A DNA stretch of 64,000 nucleotides from Rhizobium sp. P40RR-XXII (GCF_012641405.1 NZ_JABAII010000004.1:434001-498000); one strand, 5' to 3'. Positions 9,046 through 19,118 are shown, counted from the first letter of the stretch. Translations and numbers: made by a program. The notes: a model not told the origin generated them from the sequence alone.

Positions 9046-9711
9046 ATGGGCGCTTTTCGCTACCGTCAACAGCAGGCGGGGATGGTTTATGACCTCATTC
9101 CGCCCGAACGCGGATCGGGATCCGGCCAGGCGCATCGCTTCATGCCGAAGCCCGATATCGTCGATGCCGAATTCGTGACCGTCTCCGGCGCGCGCGGGAA
9201 AGCCGCATCGGGCGTCAACATGCGCTATGGCGGCCGTTCGCAAACGCGGCCACAGCCAGCGACCCGCAAGAATGCTCTCTCGCGCATCCTATCCGTCCTG
9301 CGTGGCGCGGAAGAGGTCCTGCAGCAAGCGTCGCGTCGCAGTTTCATGGCGCTCATCGTCTCTCTCGCCATATTGATCTTCGGCCTTTCAGGCGGTTTTT
9401 CGGGTCTGTCCGGTGCGGCCGCCGAGGGAGTGGCCGAACCGCTTCAATTCTCGCATGTGACATTGACGCCGCGTGACGAGAACGGGCTGCAGGTGCTGAA
9501 ATTGAACGGCATCATCGAAAATGCCAGCGGCGCCACGCTTTCGGTACCGCAGGTGCGTGCCGATCTTTTCGCCGGCGATCAGCTGGTCAGGAGCATCGTC
9601 GTGGATACGCCGATCGATCGTCTCGGACCGCATGAAAGCCACGGATTTTCGACGCGATTGCAGCATCCCGGTGGAAAAACGCCGGATGTTCGGCTTTCCT
9701 TCATGCCTTAG
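9046..9711 (+). CDS. Conserved hypothetical membrane protein
   Basis: A 221-residue protein with a basic, disordered N-terminal 95 residues, one membrane span at about 100-118, and a C-terminal domain of about 90 residues (LQFSHVTLTPRDENGLQVLKL onward). The C-terminal domain resembles the soluble part of DUF3426-type proteins, but the zinc-finger N-terminus of that family is absent. A near-perfect GGAGG site precedes the ATG. It diverges from ftsE across the region with CtrA-like motifs, so it could be co-regulated with division genes; that is inference. I do not recognise a specific function. Confidence 0.7.
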   Translation: MGAFRYRQQQAGMVYDLIPPERGSGSGQAHRFMPKPDIVDAEFVTVSGARGKAASGVNMRYGGRSQTRPQPATRKNALSRILSVLRGAEEVLQQASRRSFMALIVSLAILIFGLSGGFSGLSGAAAEGVAEPLQFSHVTLTPRDENGLQVLKLNGIIENASGATLSVPQVRADLFAGDQLVRSIVVDTPIDRLGPHESHGFSTRLQHPGGKTPDVRLSFMP

Positions 9712-9796
9712 GGGGTGTGTCGGGCCTGCTGATTGTGCTACGGGCTAAGGCTTGATCGGCGGCCGAGGGCCGCGCAGCCATGGAGCATGCCAAGCA

Positions 9797-10345
9797 ATGC
9801 CTGTCGTACGCGGGAAGAATATCGAGCCGCTTTTCACTGCTGAGCAGATTGCCGAGCGCAATCATGCCATGGCGAAGGAAATTGCCAGCGGGCCGACGAA
9901 AGATCTCCTCGTTATCGCCATCCTCAAAGGTTCGTTCATCTTCGCGGCGGACCTGCTGCGCGCACTGCACGACACGGGACTGGCACCGGAAGTGGAATTC
10001 ATCACCCTTTCGAGCTACGGCGCCGGCACGGTTTCCCAAGGTGTGCGCATCGTCAAGGATATCGACAGCGATGTTAAGGACCGCGACGTCCTGCTGATCG
10101 ACGATATTCTGGAATCGGGCCGTACGCTGCGTTTTGCCAAGGAGCTGCTCTACGAGCGCGGTGCCCGCAACGTCACTCTGGCGGTCTTGCTCGACAAGAC
10201 CGTCAAGCGGCAGGAAGAGCTGGAAGCCGATTATGTCGGCTTCGAATGCCCCGATTATTTCGTCGTCGGCTACGGCATGGATGTCGCCTACGCTTTTCGC
10301 GAACTGCCCTTTGTGGGCGTCGTCACAGGCGACGCCGAGGCCTGA
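9797..10345 (+). CDS. hpt: Hypoxanthine phosphoribosyltransferase
   Basis: A 182-residue type I phosphoribosyltransferase of purine salvage, converting hypoxanthine (and guanine) with PRPP to the nucleotide. The PRPP-binding motif is VLLIDDILESGRTL, and the N-terminal LLVIAILKGSFIFAADLLR supplies the flexible-loop strand. The C-terminal FVVGYGMDVAYAFRELPF is characteristic of Hpt. The ATG at 9797 gives the usual family length; an upstream in-frame start near 9752 would add 15 unlikely residues. Confidence 0.93.
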   Translation: MPVVRGKNIEPLFTAEQIAERNHAMAKEIASGPTKDLLVIAILKGSFIFAADLLRALHDTGLAPEVEFITLSSYGAGTVSQGVRIVKDIDSDVKDRDVLLIDDILESGRTLRFAKELLYERGARNVTLAVLLDKTVKRQEELEADYVGFECPDYFVVGYGMDVAYAFRELPFVGVVTGDAEA

Positions 10346-10504
10346 TTCCAAGTTAATGCAGGCGGCGCGTCCGCCTGTCCCATTCTGCTCCGGCGATGAC
10401 GACTCATTAACCACGGAGCCCGATCGCCTATCCGTCGTTTACCTATCGCAAACGGAATTCTGGTGATTTCGGTCGCGGAACATGACGGACCAGGAGCACG
10501 GACC

Positions 10505-10864
10505 ATGGCAAAAATTCTGATCACGGAAGACGAAGACTCGCTTCGCACCTTCGTCGCCCGCGCGTTGCGCTTGGACGGTCACGAGACCGAGGAGGCGGCT
10601 GACGGCGCGGAAGGTTTGGAGAAACTGAAGCAGGGCGGCTATGACCTCCTGCTGTCGGATATCCGCATGCCCGTGATGGACGGCATCGAGCTTGCGCATC
10701 AGGCGCATTCGACCTGCCCGGGCATGAAGATCCTGCTGATGACCGGCTATGCCGAGCAGCGCGAGCGTGCCGACGACCTCATGGAAAAGATCGTCGACGT
10801 GGTCGCCAAGCCCTTTGCGTTGCCGGATATTCGTAAGGCGGTTGCGCGCGCACTGGCTGCCTGA
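10505..10864 (+). CDS. Single-domain response regulator (CpdR-like)
   Basis: A 119-residue receiver domain with no output domain. Phosphoacceptor Asp52 (in LLLSDIRMPVMDG), acidic pair Glu8/Asp9, Thr80 (LLMTGYAE) and Lys102 (AKPF) are all present, so it should be phosphorylatable. Stand-alone receivers of this kind in Alphaproteobacteria include CpdR, which directs ClpXP proteolysis in the cell cycle, and DivK. The sequence is nearer to CpdR-like proteins than to DivK, but I cannot assign it with certainty. No histidine kinase gene is adjacent. A TTAACCA motif lies about 95 bases upstream of the start. Confidence 0.85.
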   Translation: MAKILITEDEDSLRTFVARALRLDGHETEEAADGAEGLEKLKQGGYDLLLSDIRMPVMDGIELAHQAHSTCPGMKILLMTGYAEQRERADDLMEKIVDVVAKPFALPDIRKAVARALAA

Positions 10865-10937
10865 AGATCACCGCTGGCCAGCGCAAAGGGTTTGTGCTGA
10901 CTTTCTCCTGGCCATTGCGGATGGACCCGAAATGGCC

Positions 10938-13736
10938 CTACTGCCCGAGGTTCAGCAGCCGCTCCAGATAGCGCCGCTCTTCGCTCAAGGACGGATTGTT
11001 GCTCAGCCGCTCGCGAATGGCATCGAGAATTTCGCGGGCGCGCTGGGCATCGATGATCTTCGGCACCATGTTTTCATTTGCGCTATCCATGAAGCCGCCG
11101 GTATCGCGCGATCTGCCAAGCGGATCGCGGCCATTCTGATTGCCCTGGCCCATTTGTCCGGGCATCTGCCCTTGACCCTGGCCTTGCCCCTGTTGCTGCA
11201 TCTGCGCCATCAGCTGGTTCATCATCTCGCGCGTGCCCTTGCGCAAGGCGTCGAGCGCGCGCCCCTGGCCCTGCACGGCGCCTTCGCCATTGCCTTCAGA
11301 AAGCCGGCCTGACGCGCCCTTCATCTCCTGCTGCGCCTTGCCGTAATTCTGGTTCGGCTTCATGCCCAGCGAGCCCAGGTCTTTCTGCAGCTCGCCGAGC
11401 TGCTTGCCGAGATCGTCCTGCTGCTTGCGCAGTTCTTTCAACGCGTCGCGCAGCTGATCGGCCGTCATGCCTTCGGTTGGGTCGTTGCCCTTCTGACCTT
11501 GCTGATTTTGGCCTTGCTGATTTTGGCCCTGCTGATTCTGGCCTTGCTGCTGATCCTGCTGGTCCTGGTTGCGCTGACCCATATCCGGGCGCATCCGATC
11601 GTTGAGGCCGGGCAGCGGCTGGTCCATGAAGCCGTCGCCATCCTCGTTGGGATCGCCGCGTTGCATGCGGTCGCGCATGGCCTGATCGAACTTGAAGGTC
11701 TGATCCATCAGCTTCTGCTGGTCGCGCATGATGCGGCCGAGCTTGTCCATCTGCTCGCGCATCTTGTCGTTGGCTTCGCCTTGCTGTTGCTGTTGCCCGC
11801 GCTGCGGCCGTCCGGCCTGGAGGCTGTTCATCAGCTGCTGCAGCTCCGAGAGCATCTGCTGCGCGGCCTGGCGATTGCCGGAGCGGGCCAGATTCTCGAT
11901 CTGATCCATCATCCGCTGCAGGTCCTGCTGGCGCAGGATATTGGCGGAGCGTTGGTTGGGCTGCGCCGGCATGTTGCGCATGCGCTCGGCAAGCTCCTTC
12001 ATATAGGCGTCCATCGCCTTGCGAAGCTCGTCGGTCAGCTTCTTGATCTCTGCGTCGGAGGCATTGCGCTGCAGGGCATCGGAAAGCTTCTGCTGGGCGT
12101 CGCGCAGGGCCTTCTCCGCATCGGTCAGCTGCGCGTCCTCCATGCCGAGCGCGATCTGCCAGAGATAGTCGGCCGTATCCTTCAAGGACGCTTCGCCGCT
12201 TGCGAGCTTCATGCGCGTCAAAGCGGATTTGATCGCAAGATAATTGCCGAGATCGGGAATCGCTTCTTCAGGCCGGATAGTCAGCGATTTGTTGAGCTCG
12301 ATCGCCTCCGGCATCTTGCGGGTATCGAGCGCGAAGACCTGGCGCTCTTCCGCCACGGCCGCGGCAAGCGGCTGGCTGAAATTGCGTGACGGCAGCACCA
12401 TCTCGTAGGGTGGGCTGCGGCCGGTCTGGCCCCCACCGTCCTTGGCAACCAAAGTGATGCGGACGCGCTTGCCGGCGAGCGGATCCTGCGTCAGATCATG
12501 GCTTGCCAGAGCCTTGCCGTTGCGGCGGTCGCGACGCGGAAGCTCCAGCTTGTATTCCGGCGGGCCGTAAAGTGGAGTTGCCGCGGGATCGGATTCGACC
12601 GGCACGATCTCCGCGTGGGCTTCCTCGACGCCGTAGTCGTCCTTGACCCTGAAGCCGAGCTCCAATGCGCCGTTGGCCGTTGCGTGCGGGATGCCGTCGA
12701 ACGTGATTTCCGGTGGCTTGTCGACCACGACGTTGAACGACCAGGACTTGCCGTTAACCGTCAGCTCGCCGTCTTTTTCAAGCTTGAGGACATGGGTGCG
12801 GGCAATCATTCCATCCGCAGTGGGGGTATTGGCCGCGGCGGGCGTATTGGTATTGCCGCTGGCTGCCGGTTGCGCCGCTGGGATTGCTGGCAGTTTGGCA
12901 CCCGCCGGGCCTTGCTTGTCGGCATCGGCGGACTGTTCGGGAATTTCGGCGCCCTTGTCGCTGCCGGCTGACCGGAACAGCACCTTTTCATCCGCCGACG
13001 CGCCCGTCACACGCACCGTGAGCTCGGAAAATTGCGGCACGTTCAAGCTATTGCCGGTATTGGCGACATTGCCGGTCAGATAAACAGGCGCTTCGCCCGT
13101 ATAATAGGGCGGGGTAACCCAGGCATCGACGCGAACATCCGGATTGCTCGATGTGGAAGGAGACGCCGTGAAGGCGTCGCCCAGCGAGCCGCCGCTGTTG
13201 GACATGGAAAAGCTGAAGGCCGTCACCAGCAGCAATGCCGGGATGGCGCGCAATGCAAAGCGGTCGTAACGGGCGATATCCGGCCGGGGCAGACCGGCAT
13301 CCAATGCGGCGATGCGTTCCGCCATGCGGGTCTGGTGCTCGCGCCAGAGCGCACGCGCAAAGGGGGTGTCGAGCGCCGGCTCATCCTCCTGCACCGTGAC
13401 GGGCTGGTGGGCGAGGCCGTTGCGTTCTTCCAGCAGGCGGTCGGCTTCGGTGGTATTCGGCCAGCGCAGGCGCCTCAGCGGATAAAGAGATACGGCGAAG
13501 CCGACGGCAAAGACGGCAAGCATCAGGAAGCGGAGAATATCCGGCGCAATGCGGAAAATGCCGAACCAGGCGGCGGACAGGAACAGGGCAAGAGTGGATG
13601 CCGGCAGCAGGAGCCGCGGCAGCAGTTGCTCCGAAACCAGCACGATCCGAGCAAAGAGACGCTTGACCGCGACCATGCGCGCCAGCGCCGGGCGGGTGGC
13701 GAAAGCGCCCTTCTTAGGGTTGCTGGGACTGGTCAT
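10938..13736 (-). CDS. TIGR02302-type large membrane protein with glutamine-rich C-terminus
   Basis: A 932-residue protein with two membrane spans at about residues 44-62 and 68-88 and a third at about 161-179, followed by a long soluble region. The C-terminal 350 residues are helical and rich in Gln, Met and Arg, including several NQQGQ units. This layout matches the TIGR02302 (DUF4175) family found in Rhizobiales and relatives, of unknown function. The four 15-base DNA repeats that encode the NQQGQ units are listed separately. It lies downstream of lysA on the same strand, separated by an intergenic repeat. Confidence 0.85.
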   Translation of the reverse strand: MTSPSNPKKGAFATRPALARMVAVKRLFARIVLVSEQLLPRLLLPASTLALFLSAAWFGIFRIAPDILRFLMLAVFAVGFAVSLYPLRRLRWPNTTEADRLLEERNGLAHQPVTVQEDEPALDTPFARALWREHQTRMAERIAALDAGLPRPDIARYDRFALRAIPALLLVTAFSFSMSNSGGSLGDAFTASPSTSSNPDVRVDAWVTPPYYTGEAPVYLTGNVANTGNSLNVPQFSELTVRVTGASADEKVLFRSAGSDKGAEIPEQSADADKQGPAGAKLPAIPAAQPAASGNTNTPAAANTPTADGMIARTHVLKLEKDGELTVNGKSWSFNVVVDKPPEITFDGIPHATANGALELGFRVKDDYGVEEAHAEIVPVESDPAATPLYGPPEYKLELPRRDRRNGKALASHDLTQDPLAGKRVRITLVAKDGGGQTGRSPPYEMVLPSRNFSQPLAAAVAEERQVFALDTRKMPEAIELNKSLTIRPEEAIPDLGNYLAIKSALTRMKLASGEASLKDTADYLWQIALGMEDAQLTDAEKALRDAQQKLSDALQRNASDAEIKKLTDELRKAMDAYMKELAERMRNMPAQPNQRSANILRQQDLQRMMDQIENLARSGNRQAAQQMLSELQQLMNSLQAGRPQRGQQQQQGEANDKMREQMDKLGRIMRDQQKLMDQTFKFDQAMRDRMQRGDPNEDGDGFMDQPLPGLNDRMRPDMGQRNQDQQDQQQGQNQQGQNQQGQNQQGQKGNDPTEGMTADQLRDALKELRKQQDDLGKQLGELQKDLGSLGMKPNQNYGKAQQEMKGASGRLSEGNGEGAVQGQGRALDALRKGTREMMNQLMAQMQQQGQGQGQGQMPGQMGQGNQNGRDPLGRSRDTGGFMDSANENMVPKIIDAQRAREILDAIRERLSNNPSLSEERRYLERLLNLGQ
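11491..11550 (-). repeat. Four 15-base tandem units inside the TIGR02302-type gene
   Basis: Four consecutive 15-base units (11491, 11506, 11521, 11536), each close to TTTTGGCCTTGCTGA on the plus strand, encode the repeated NQQGQ peptide on the minus strand. All lengths are multiples of three, so copy-number change would keep the frame. Such a run is prone to slippage and may vary in number between strains. Confidence 0.85.
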
Positions 13737-13770
13737 CGGTCCGGTCTTCTCCCGATCTGACGTTGATGGC

Positions 13771-13886
13771 TAGAGCATGATGCCGAAAAGTGTGATCGGT
13801 TTTCGGGCGACATCATGCTCTACTTCTTTGATCCTAGAGCAGATTCAGATTTTGGGTCCAACAGACCTAAAATCATCCGGCTCTAG
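13771..13886 (+). repeat. Rhizobial intergenic palindromic element, copy A
   Basis: Begins TAGAGCATGATGCCGAAAAG and contains CGGTTTTCGG and CATCATGCTCTA, so GAGCATGATG pairs with CATCATGCTC. A second part (13834-13886) runs from CTAGAGCAGATTC to CATCCGGCTCTAG. Copy B at 15590-15704 has the same order and orientation, and copy C at 42483-42585 is inverted. Such elements are dispersed through rhizobial genomes and are non-coding. Here the copy lies between lysA and the TIGR02302-type gene. Confidence 0.8.
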
Positions 13887-14090
13887 TAGCCCTTTGGCGA
13901 TGGCGTGGCGTCCCACACGCCCGCGCGGCGCCCGGCAGACGCCAATCAATCAAAGATAACATTCTTTGTGGCGAAGACGAGGGCAATGGGCTCGAAAGGC
14001 TGTTTTTTCATCGAACTTCGCTGAAACGTGATCGATCGGGCAGGACGGATATTTGGGTTATCCTGCCCGAAATTCATGAATCGAAACCGA
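13887..14090. other. Intergenic region after lysA
   Basis: About 200 bases between repeat copy A and the lysA stop. Apart from the hairpin at 14036-14070 I see no gene, promoter or repeat that I can support. Confidence 0.6.
14036..14070 (-). terminator. Hairpin downstream of lysA
   Basis: A perfect 10-base inverted repeat, TCGGGCAGGA (14036-14045) with TCCTGCCCGA (14061-14070), around a 15-base loop. It starts 20 bases past the lysA stop. No T-run follows on the minus strand, so it may act as an mRNA-stabilising hairpin or a weak terminator. Confidence 0.45.
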
Positions 14091-15362
14091 TTATCCCTCG
14101 AGCCAAGCGGGGATCGAATCCAGGCCGATCAGCTCCTCATAGGTTCCACGCGGGCGGACGACATGGAATTCATTGCCCTTGACCAGCACTTCCGGAACCA
14201 GAAGCCGGCTGTTGTAGGTGCCGGCCTGCACGGCGCCGTAGGCGCCGGCGGAACCGATGGCGAGGAGATCGCCGGGCTTGGGCTGCGCCATGTCGCGGTC
14301 GAGCGCCAGATAATCGCCCGTTTCGCAGACCGGGCCGACGACATCGGCCTTGATGCGCGCGGTATCGGCGGCGGCGATCGCAACCGGCCGGATCTCGTGA
14401 TAGGCCTCGTAGAGCGTCGGGCGGATCAGGTCGTTCATCGCGCCGTCGACAATGACGAAGCTCTTGCTGCCGCCATCCTTCACGTAGATGACTTCCGTCA
14501 CCAGTATGCCGGCATTGCCGACGATCAGGCGACCGGGTTCGGTGACGATCCTGCAGTTGAGGCCGCGCAGCTGGTTCTTGACGATCTGGGCATAGGCATC
14601 GGGCAGGGGCGGAGGATTGTTGTCGTCGCGGTAGGGAATGCCGAGGCCGCCGCCGATATCGACATGGTGAATGGCGTGGCCGTCGCCGCGCAACGTTTCC
14701 ACGAGATCGCGCAGCAGCTTGAAGGCGTCGTCGAAGGGCTGCAGCTCGGTGATCTGGCTGCCGATATGCATGTCGATGCCGGTAGCATTGATACCAGGCA
14801 GGCTGGCGGCGCGGTCATAGACAGTGCGGGCGCGCTCCCAGGAAATGCCGAACTTGTTTTCCTTCTTGCCGGTCGAAATCTTCGCATGCGTGCGGGCATC
14901 GACATCCGGATTGATGCGGAAGGAAACGGGCGCCACCTTGCCAGTGCGGACGGCGCGCTGGTTCAGCACTTCCAGTTCCGGCTCGGATTCGACGTTGAAG
15001 CAGTAGATGCCGGCTTCGAGCGCGACGTCCATTTCCTGCGCCGTCTTGCCGACGCCGGAGAACATGATGCGGCTTGCCGGAATTCCCGCGGCGAGCGCGC
15101 GGCGCAGCTCGCCGACGGAGACGACGTCGACGCCGGCGCCCAGCCGGCCGAGCGTCTTCAGCACCGCCTGGTTGGAATTGGCCTTCACGGCATAGCACAC
15201 CATGGCATCGACATCGCCGAAGGCTTCCGCGAAGACGCGATAATGGCGCTCCAGGGTGGCCGTCGAATAGACGTAGAAGGGCGTGCCGACCGCCTTGGCG
15301 ATCTCGGGAACCGGAACATCCTCGGCGTAGAGGATGCCGTCGCGATACTGAAAATGGTTCAC
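14091..15362 (-). CDS. lysA: Diaminopimelate decarboxylase
   Basis: A 423-residue fold-type III PLP enzyme that makes L-lysine from meso-diaminopimelate. The PLP lysine is in CYAVKANSNQAVL near the N-terminus. Further family marks are GIDMHIGSQI and DIGGGLGIPY in the barrel and GPVCETGDYLALDR in the C-terminal domain, whose cysteine reaches the active site of the partner subunit. The gene lies 13 bases after an LptM-like lipoprotein gene, an arrangement common in Proteobacteria, and the two are probably co-transcribed. Confidence 0.95.
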   Translation of the reverse strand: MNHFQYRDGILYAEDVPVPEIAKAVGTPFYVYSTATLERHYRVFAEAFGDVDAMVCYAVKANSNQAVLKTLGRLGAGVDVVSVGELRRALAAGIPASRIMFSGVGKTAQEMDVALEAGIYCFNVESEPELEVLNQRAVRTGKVAPVSFRINPDVDARTHAKISTGKKENKFGISWERARTVYDRAASLPGINATGIDMHIGSQITELQPFDDAFKLLRDLVETLRGDGHAIHHVDIGGGLGIPYRDDNNPPPLPDAYAQIVKNQLRGLNCRIVTEPGRLIVGNAGILVTEVIYVKDGGSKSFVIVDGAMNDLIRPTLYEAYHEIRPVAIAAADTARIKADVVGPVCETGDYLALDRDMAQPKPGDLLAIGSAGAYGAVQAGTYNSRLLVPEVLVKGNEFHVVRPRGTYEELIGLDSIPAWLEG

Positions 15363-15375
15363 GGTCGCTGCCTAA

Positions 15376-15570
15376 TCAGAGAAGCGGATCGAGGAGGAAC
15401 TTCTTGTCTTCGGCGCCTGGCTCCTTTGTCGGCTTGGAGACGTCACCGCCTTTGGTCGCATGAGCACTCGGAGGATCGAGAGGGCCTTTGCGGCCACATC
15501 CGACGACGGCAAGGCCGACGACCGAAAGCACGACGGTCAGGCGGATGATGTGCGGCATGTTGATCTGCAT
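15376..15570 (-). CDS. lptM: Small LptM-like lipoprotein
   Basis: A 64-residue lipoprotein with a signal sequence ending VVGLAVVGCGRKGPLDPP; the cysteine is the acylation site. The CGRKGPL sequence just after the lipobox is the hallmark of the LptM (YifL) family, which helps maturation of the LPS transporter LptD in E. coli. An AGAGGA site supports the ATG at 15570. It lies directly upstream of lysA, as in many Proteobacteria. Function in rhizobia is inferred from the family. Confidence 0.85.
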   Translation of the reverse strand: MQINMPHIIRLTVVLSVVGLAVVGCGRKGPLDPPSAHATKGGDVSKPTKEPGAEDKKFLLDPLL

Positions 15571-15589
15571 CGAAATCCTCTTGGGCGAC

Positions 15590-15704
15590 TAGCGCATGAT
15601 GCCGAAAAGTGTGAGCGGTTTTCGGACAACATCATGCTCTATTTCTTTGGTTTTAAAGCCGGATGATTTTCGGTCGAAACGACCGAAAATCATCCGGCTC
15701 AAGC
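15590..15704 (+). repeat. Rhizobial intergenic palindromic element, copy B
   Basis: Starts AGCGCATGATGCCGAAAAG and is close to copy A in its first half. Its second half is a perfect 18-base inverted repeat, GCCGGATGATTTTCGGTC (15658-15675) and its complement (15681-15698), around GAAAC. It sits between argH and the lptM-like gene, and would form a strong hairpin in any transcript crossing from argH into lptM-lysA. It could attenuate that readthrough. Confidence 0.85.
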
Positions 15705-15781
15705 GCGAAAGTCACTCTTCTTAGCGAAGTTTCCTGCGCTTGTGCACCCCGATTGTGTAAGTCCCGTTTTCGTCAGTCTTT

Positions 15782-17182
<1,401 letters not shown>

Positions 17183-17205
17183 GAGATGCCCACCTGGAGA
17201 ATGTA

Positions 17206-17871
17206 ATGACAGCAAAGAAGCCGTTCGGTCTGCCGTCCATGAAACTCGTTCTGCTCGCCGCCGTCGCTGGGGTTATTGCCGGCGCGGCAGCGGTATACGT
17301 GAAGGAGGCGGGGTATGGCAATGGCGTTGGTGAAACGGCCTCGGCCGATCAATGCGGGTCGGCAAGGGATCGCGCTGCAGCATTGACACCCTTCACCAAG
17401 GGCCAGGTCGCCGCCATGAGCGTGCCGCCGGCGCCGATCTCGCTGAAGGATGTCTCCTTCAAGGGCGCCGAGGGCCAGCCGCTGTCGATCGGCAATTTCT
17501 CGGGCAAGACGGTGCTGCTGAACGTCTGGGCAACGTGGTGCGTCCCGTGCCGAGAGGAAATGCCGGCGCTGAACGCGCTCGAAAAGAGCGTCGGCAACGA
17601 CAAGTTCGAGGTGGTTGCCATCAACATCGACACGGGCGACGAGGAAAAAACGAAGGCTTTCCGCGCCGAATATGCCATCGACAAGCTCGGCTACTACCGG
17701 GACAACACCATGGGCGTGTTCAATGTACTGAAGAAGCAGGGTCTCGCCTTCGGCCTGCCGGTGACGCTTCTGATCGACGACAAGGGCTGCCTGCTGTCAG
17801 CCATGAACGGGCCGGCCGCCTGGGATAGTGATGATGCGAAGAAGCTGGTGAAGGCGGCTGCCGGGATTTGA
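17206..17871 (+). CDS. tlpA: TlpA-family thiol:disulfide interchange protein
   Basis: A 221-residue membrane-anchored periplasmic thioredoxin. An N-terminal anchor covers about residues 12-31, and the thioredoxin fold carries the redox motif WCVPC (Cys112, Cys115). In rhizobia TlpA reduces copper chaperones and the Cu(A) site of cytochrome oxidase during assembly. A further pair, Cys50 and the cysteine in [12 protein letters not shown], may form a structural disulfide as in Bradyrhizobium TlpA. GGAG precedes the ATG. It diverges from argH with almost no intergenic space. Confidence 0.92.
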   Translation: MTAKKPFGLPSMKLVLLAAVAGVIAGAAAVYVKEAGYGNGVGETASADQCGSARDRAAALTPFTKGQVAAMSVPPAPISLKDVSFKGAEGQPLSIGNFSGKTVLLNVWATWCVPCREEMPALNALEKSVGNDKFEVVAINIDTGDEEKTKAFRAEYAIDKLGYYRDNTMGVFNVLKKQGLAFGLPVTLLIDDKGCLLSAMNGPAAWDSDDAKKLVKAAAGI

Positions 17872-17884
17872 GTGGTTTGGGTGT

Positions 17885-18085
17885 TCTATCACCCGCCCTC
17901 GCCCTTCGAGGGTCGCTTGCGCACCCACCTCAGGGTGAGGACTAATCTATTGCGTTCGCTGCAACTTCCGCCATTTTCGCCACATCTGTTCAGTGGTCGC
18001 CGGGCAATTTCGTTCCGCCCCATGGTGAGGCGCGGAGCCCGAAGGCCGGAGCCTCGAGCCAGGAGGGTCGGCCCCGAGGCTGCCG
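17885..18085. repeat. REP-like palindromic remnants between tlpA and the dehydrogenase
   Basis: The region has GC-rich motifs of the kind seen in alphaproteobacterial REP sequences: CCCTTCGAGGGTCGC near 17900, CACCTCAGGGTGAGGA near 17927, CCATGGTGAGGCGCGGAGC near 18020, and GCCCCGAGGC near 18070. CCTCAGGGTGAGG and the CCATGGTGAGG arm are standard parts of such elements. No gene is seen. The stretch looks like one or two degraded copies rather than an intact unit. Confidence 0.5.
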
Positions 18086-18091
18086 AGAGGC

Positions 18092-18970
18092 TTACCGGGT
18101 CGGGACCGGCACTTCGCCGCGATAATCGTAGAAGCCGCGACCGGATTTGCGGCCGAGCCAGCCGGCTTCGACGTATTTTACCAAGAGCGGGCAGGGACGA
18201 TACTTGGAATCGGCGAGCCCGTCATGCAGCACCTGCATGATTGACAGGCAGGTATCGAGGCCGATGAAATCGGCAAGCTGCAGCGGTCCCATCGGATGGT
18301 TGGCGCCGAGCCGCATGGCGGTGTCGATGGCATCGACGGTGCCCACGCCTTCATAGAGCGTGTAAATCGCCTCGTTGATCATCGGCAGCAGGATGCGGTT
18401 GACGATGAAGGCGGGGAAGTCCTCGGCGACGGTGATCGTCTTTTCCAGCGAGGTGACGTAATCCTTGGCGGTGGAGAAGGTCGATTCGTCGGTGGCGATG
18501 CCGCGCACCAGCTCCACCAGCTTCATCACCGGAACCGGGTTCATGAAGTGAATGCCCATGAAGCGTTCGGGACGGTCGGTGGCGGAAGCGAGGCGGGTGA
18601 TCGACAGCGACGACGTGTTGGTGGCCAGCAGCGCCTCCGGCTTCAGGACGGGACACACCTGCGCATAGATCTTGCGCTTGACGCTTTCGTCTTCCGTGGC
18701 GGCTTCGATGGCGAGATCGACCTGAGCAAGATCGTTCAGATCGGAAGAGCCAGTGATGCGCGCAAGAGCTGCCTTGCGTTCCTCGTCGGTCGTCTTGCCG
18801 GAGGAGACCTGGCGCGCGAGGTTGCCGTTGATGGTGGCAAGCCCGCTTTCGATGCGATCCTGCGCCAAATCGTAGATATGGACCTTGTAGCCGGCCATGG
18901 CGGATACATGGGCGATGCCGCAGCCCATCTGGCCCGCGCCGATAATACCGATCGTCTTCAGCGAACTCAT
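18092..18970 (-). CDS. hbdA: 3-hydroxybutyryl-CoA dehydrogenase (3-hydroxyacyl-CoA dehydrogenase family)
   Basis: A 292-residue NAD(P)-dependent enzyme that interconverts 3-hydroxyacyl-CoA and acetoacetyl-CoA. The N-terminal Rossmann motif is GIIGAGQMGCGIAHV. HFMNPVPVMKLVELVRG contains the catalytic-domain histidine region, and VNRILLPMINEAI marks the C-terminal domain. It lies about 150 bases after etfA on the same strand, an order found in other rhizobia, and may belong to poly-3-hydroxybutyrate or fatty-acid metabolism. The ATG at 18970 gives the usual length; the earlier in-frame start at 19021 adds residues not seen in the family. Confidence 0.9.
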   Translation of the reverse strand: MSSLKTIGIIGAGQMGCGIAHVSAMAGYKVHIYDLAQDRIESGLATINGNLARQVSSGKTTDEERKAALARITGSSDLNDLAQVDLAIEAATEDESVKRKIYAQVCPVLKPEALLATNTSSLSITRLASATDRPERFMGIHFMNPVPVMKLVELVRGIATDESTFSTAKDYVTSLEKTITVAEDFPAFIVNRILLPMINEAIYTLYEGVGTVDAIDTAMRLGANHPMGPLQLADFIGLDTCLSIMQVLHDGLADSKYRPCPLLVKYVEAGWLGRKSGRGFYDYRGEVPVPTR

Positions 18971-19118
18971 TGCCAACTCCCCGGCGGCGCGCTCTTGGCG
19001 GTGCGCTATGCTCTTAACCACAAATTTGCCGGGCGATTTCTAGCCCGGCAAAGATTGATAGACCTATAAGAGACGATTTTCCAGTCTCTCGCAACTGCGA
19101 GAAAATCAATCGGCGCGA

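Noticed and set aside
11499..12389. Plus-strand frame with repeated Leu-Ile-Ala-Leu units
   Set aside because: It is the complement of the NQQGQ-coding repeats in the TIGR02302-type gene, not a real membrane protein.
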